The notes below the pieces were generated by a model that saw only the letters and a program-made list of their open reading frames with translations, was not told the origin of the DNA and ran no database searches. The position numbers and the translations under genes are program-made. From NCBI GenBank assembly GCA_011365025.1, contig RDOF01000055.1:1-15937 (forward strand): DNA of 15,937 bases, written 5' to 3'. This stretch comes from Candidatus Thorarchaeota archaeon. Its GTDB lineage: Archaea > Asgardarchaeota > Thorarchaeia > Thorarchaeales > Thorarchaeaceae. Below, piece by piece: positions 13,486-15,937 of the stretch (position 1 is the first letter of the stretch; every line of letters starts with the position of its first letter).

Positions 13486-15546
13486 ATGACGGATGAATAC
13501 ACAGAGAACTCGTATTCGGAGCCAAATTCCTTGATTATAATGGATGAAGCTGACCTGAAGCTTAACCGGGCTGTGACCTTTGAGTGGCTTTATACAAATG
13601 GTCTCGGCGGATACGCTTCATCTACAATTGTTGGATTGAATACGAGAGGGTATCACGGCTTGCTCATATCTTCCATGAATCCGCCAGTTGATAGATGGCT
13701 AACACTGTGCAGGTTGGATGAGGTCATTGCCACATCGGCTGGCGAATTTAATTTGTCAACAGAGCAGACAGTTGATGGAGTCGTCAACCGTGGCTATCGA
13801 ATGCTTACGCGTTTTGAATTGAATCCACTTCCGCAGATGACCTACGAAGCTGAGAATGTCCGAGTTGACAAGACAGTTTTCATGGCTTATGGAAGGAATC
13901 TGAGCGTCGTCAATTATGAGGTGAAGAATACTGAGGAGGCGGTTCTCACAGTTACTCCTGTTCAAACCTGTAGGGACTATCATAGCCGATACGAGAAGCT
14001 GGCTTTCACTCCTGGTGCTGAAACCGTGAATGCACACTCTTACCTCACTTTTGATGATCGAGCCACAAGTCCATGGATGTACTCCTATACACCTGATGCG
14101 GAATTTGCTCAATCCGAAATTCGCGTTAGCGCTACACAAGTGTATAGAAAAGAAAAGGCAAATGGCTTAGCCCATCTTGAGCAGTTGTTTATCCCGGGCG
14201 TGTTTCATACCGTCCTCGATCCTGGCGAGCATTTCCTATCCTTTCTCTTTGCTGTTGGGCCAACACAAAAGGAGCTAATGTCAAGCCTGGGCAGCTTGAC
14301 CAAAGCGGAAAGCAAAGATTTTGCCAAGCTCAGATTCGAAGAACTACGACGTCGGAAAATGTTGTTCGATAGAGCTTTCTCAATGTCCACAAAGGAACGA
14401 GATGAGGAGATTGAATGGCTGATTCTCAATGCCGATTCATTCATTGTTGACCGAGCATCAACTAATATGAAATCCGTAATTGCAGGTTATCATGAGCTTG
14501 CGGATATTGGTTTGGATGCACTGATTGCCCTATCAGGAATCACAATGTCTATTGGTAGATTTCAAGATGCTCGTGCTATTCTCACGACTTATGCCCGACA
14601 CTCGAGGTACGGGCTTGTAGCAAACGACTTCCCAGACAAAGGAATTCAGCCCGAGTACGATTCCGTTGATGCCTCTTTATGGTACATCATGGGCGTTTGG
14701 AAGTACATACAGGCAACAAATGACACGGAGTTCTTGAGAGGAATAATCTGGGACACAATGGAGTCGGTTATTGCTGCGTACAGAATTGGCACCAAATATG
14801 GCATACATGAAGATCACGATGGACTGATTTGCGCCGGTATTGAAGGGGTCGAATTAACTTGGATGAATGAGAAGATTGGGAATTGGGTTGCCACTCCTCG
14901 TATTGGGAAATGCGTTGAGACGAATGCTCTGTGGTATAATGTACTTATGGCCATGGCGGATATGTCCGAACTGATGGGTCGAGACCCCTACGAATTCAAA
15001 GCTGTTGCATCTTGGATAAAGGAAGCTTTTGTGCAGACATTTTGGAATGAGGAACTACAATGTCTCTATGATGTTGTTTCAGATGCTGGTGTTGATGTTT
15101 CAATCCGTCCGAATCAGATATTTGCCATTAGTCTTCCCTATCCTCTTCTAGAGGGCAGAATGGCACATGCTGTCCTCAAGACTGTGACCAAAGAGTTGTT
15201 GACTCCTTATGGGCTTAGAACTCTGTCCACTCAAGATCCGCGCTACTCGAGGGCTTGTACTGGCGGTCCGCGTAGTCGCGCTGATGCGACGCATCAAGGC
15301 ACAGTCCATCCATGGCTCATAGGGCCATATATCTCAGCCTTCCTGTCAATAACTGGCAGAACACCAGATAATATGACACACGCTGAGCAGGAGTTCTTTC
15401 GTCCTGTTCTTAGCACAGTACGCAAAGGGTGTCTTGGTACAGTGTCCGACATGTATGATGGCTCAAAGCCGCACCGCGACAGAGGCGTGGTATCTCGCGC
15501 GCGCAATGTGGCAGAACTGCTTAGAGTGTATTTCGAGGAGCTTTAA
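13486..15546 (+). CDS. Glycogen debranching enzyme / amylo-alpha-1,6-glucosidase (GDE, GH133-type)
   Basis: The 686-residue protein matches archaeal GDE in order and size. A beta-rich N domain (about 25-250) begins with EWLYTNGLGGYASS (33-46) and NTRGYHGLLI. An alpha/alpha-barrel C domain follows (about 290-680) with VELTWMNEKIGNW (455-467), RIGKCVETNALWYN around E478 (the likely catalytic acid region), IRPNQIFAISLP, and HQGTVHPWLIGPY from H603. It should hydrolyse alpha-1,6 branch points of glycogen or related glucans in the cytoplasm. Several conserved spots differ from the usual form: TWMN for TWMD (N461), GKCVE for GKPVE, and THQGTVHPW for YHQGTVWPW. The start is the ATG at 13486; no strong ribosome binding site is seen, so a leaderless or short-leader transcript is possible. 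It is transcribed divergently from the MFS gene. A debranching activity is likely, but the substitutions leave room for altered specificity. Confidence 0.92.
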   Translation: MTDEYTENSYSEPNSLIIMDEADLKLNRAVTFEWLYTNGLGGYASSTIVGLNTRGYHGLLISSMNPPVDRWLTLCRLDEVIATSAGEFNLSTEQTVDGVVNRGYRMLTRFELNPLPQMTYEAENVRVDKTVFMAYGRNLSVVNYEVKNTEEAVLTVTPVQTCRDYHSRYEKLAFTPGAETVNAHSYLTFDDRATSPWMYSYTPDAEFAQSEIRVSATQVYRKEKANGLAHLEQLFIPGVFHTVLDPGEHFLSFLFAVGPTQKELMSSLGSLTKAESKDFAKLRFEELRRRKMLFDRAFSMSTKERDEEIEWLILNADSFIVDRASTNMKSVIAGYHELADIGLDALIALSGITMSIGRFQDARAILTTYARHSRYGLVANDFPDKGIQPEYDSVDASLWYIMGVWKYIQATNDTEFLRGIIWDTMESVIAAYRIGTKYGIHEDHDGLICAGIEGVELTWMNEKIGNWVATPRIGKCVETNALWYNVLMAMADMSELMGRDPYEFKAVASWIKEAFVQTFWNEELQCLYDVVSDAGVDVSIRPNQIFAISLPYPLLEGRMAHAVLKTVTKELLTPYGLRTLSTQDPRYSRACTGGPRSRADATHQGTVHPWLIGPYISAFLSITGRTPDNMTHAEQEFFRPVLSTVRKGCLGTVSDMYDGSKPHRDRGVVSRARNVAELLRVYFEEL

Positions 15547-15556
15547 TGCTCTTTGA

Positions 15557-15582
15557 GAATGATTCTACTAGATTAATCATTC
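15557..15582 (+). terminator. Inverted repeat after the debranching enzyme gene
   Basis: GAATGATT (15557-15564) and AATCATTC (15575-15582) are perfect 8-bp complements with a ten-base loop, ten bases after the stop codon. No long T tract follows, so it may be an RNA-stabilising hairpin rather than a true terminator. Confidence 0.4.
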
Positions 15583-15643
15583 ACTAGGTCTTAATATAGA
15601 ATTGGGATTAGGTATGATTGCAGTTCAACGGTTTTTCACAAAT

Positions 15644-15661
15644 GGTACAGGATTCTGTACC
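15644..15661 (+). promoter_or_regulatory. Perfect 7-bp hairpin or dyad in the leader of the last gene
   Basis: GGTACAG, the tetraloop GATT and CTGTACC form a perfect stem, or a palindromic protein site, about 100 bases before the start at 15760. A possible TATA box (TTAATATA, 15591-15598) lies upstream, so the hairpin would fall in the transcribed leader. Confidence 0.35.
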
Positions 15662-15700
15662 CGCAACAAATGCGTCGCTTGACCAATGAAAGCCCACCAA

Positions 15701-15727
15701 CAACAAAGCAACTGCTGCTTTGCGTTG
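15701..15727 (+). promoter_or_regulatory. Second leader hairpin just upstream of the secreted-protein gene
   Basis: CAAAGCA (15704-15710) pairs with TGCTTTG (15716-15722) over a five-base loop. CAA (15701-15703) can continue the helix with TTG (15725-15727) across a two-base bulge. It ends 18 bases before the ribosome binding site, where it could affect translation. The role is inferred. Confidence 0.35.
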
Positions 15728-15759
15728 TGCTGTGCTGGTCTGGGCGAGGTGAAATGAAG

Positions 15760-15937
15760 ATGAAGAAAGCACGTTCACTATTAATTGTAATTTCGCTGCT
15801 GCTCAGCTTCACGCTTGCTTTTGCTGGAGCAGGGCTTGCCAGCGCGCAAGAAGAAAGTAACGCCGCACTTCATGTCGGATGGCAGGTTGTTAACGAGACC
15901 GAGAGCTTCACCCATGATGAGGAACACTCCGAGTGGG
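15760..15937 (+). CDS. N-terminus of a secreted protein with signal peptide (3' partial)
   Basis: Only the first 59 codons lie in the window. A basic start (MKKAR) is followed by a hydrophobic core (SLLIVISLLLSFTLAFAGA) and a cleavage-like ASA-Q-E-E site, a typical Sec signal peptide. The start of the mature part (EESNAALHVGWQVVNETESF) is polar, with one sequon (NET). GAGGTGA at 15746-15752 is seven bases before the ATG at 15760 but only one base from the ATG at 15754, so the later start is preferred. The function cannot be read from this fragment. Confidence 0.75.
   Translation, partial: MKKARSLLIVISLLLSFTLAFAGAGLASAQEESNAALHVGWQVVNETESFTHDEEHSEW

Noticed and set aside
15614..15682. Possible 22-codon leader peptide
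   Set aside because: It has no ribosome binding site and no recognisable pattern such as repeated regulatory codons, and it is too short to support.
1..15937. CRISPR arrays, rRNA, insertion sequences
   Set aside because: No regularly spaced repeats, rRNA-like conserved stretches or transposase motifs were found on reading both strands.

Overview
The window looks like a piece of an archaeal chromosome, with moderate to low G+C by eye. The archaeal signs are a HerA-type ATPase next to a NurA-like protein, a THEP1-type NTPase, an FrhB-type flavin/iron-sulfur protein, an archaeal-style glycogen debranching enzyme, a membrane-anchored surface protein dense in N-glycosylation sequons, and TATA-like boxes. 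A protein joining a longin-like N-terminus to a winged helix and zinc ribbons, and an MFS-like protein ending in a helix-hairpin-helix domain, make me suspect an Asgard (Thorarchaeia-like) lineage. That placement is an inference, not a demonstrated assignment. I see no rRNA, tRNA, CRISPR array or insertion sequence.

Left part (1-4225). A 5'-truncated membrane protein with MFS features and a C-terminal helix-hairpin-helix domain converges on a minus-strand longin-like/zinc-ribbon protein. Opposite that gene, across a 166-bp divergent promoter region, starts a secreted, C-terminally anchored protein with four Ig-like repeats.

Middle part (4218-6896). A minus-strand pair, FrhB-like oxidoreductase then THEP1 NTPase, is divergent from ribA (GTP cyclohydrolase II) on the plus strand. 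RibA feeds riboflavin synthesis, and the flavin and deazaflavin (F420) made from that branch are the usual cofactors of FrhB-family enzymes, so the pairing makes metabolic sense. Between ribA and the next, convergent gene lies a 210-bp gap unusually rich in nested inverted repeats, flanked by oligo-T on both strands.

Right part (6897-13380). Four minus-strand genes lie in series: MFS transporter, large NurA-like nuclease, HerA-like DNA translocase, and a second MFS transporter clearly paralogous to the first. The nuclease and ATPase genes overlap by 26 bp, and the ATPase starts at a TTG behind a very strong Shine-Dalgarno sequence. No Mre11 or Rad50 gene is present in the window. This transporter-bracketed HerA/NurA module is the most unusual thing here.

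End (13381-15937). A glycogen debranching enzyme (GDE, GH133-type) is divergent from the cluster. After a 213-bp leader region with several hairpins, a signal-peptide-bearing protein runs off the window. No gene-free stretch exceeds 300 bases.
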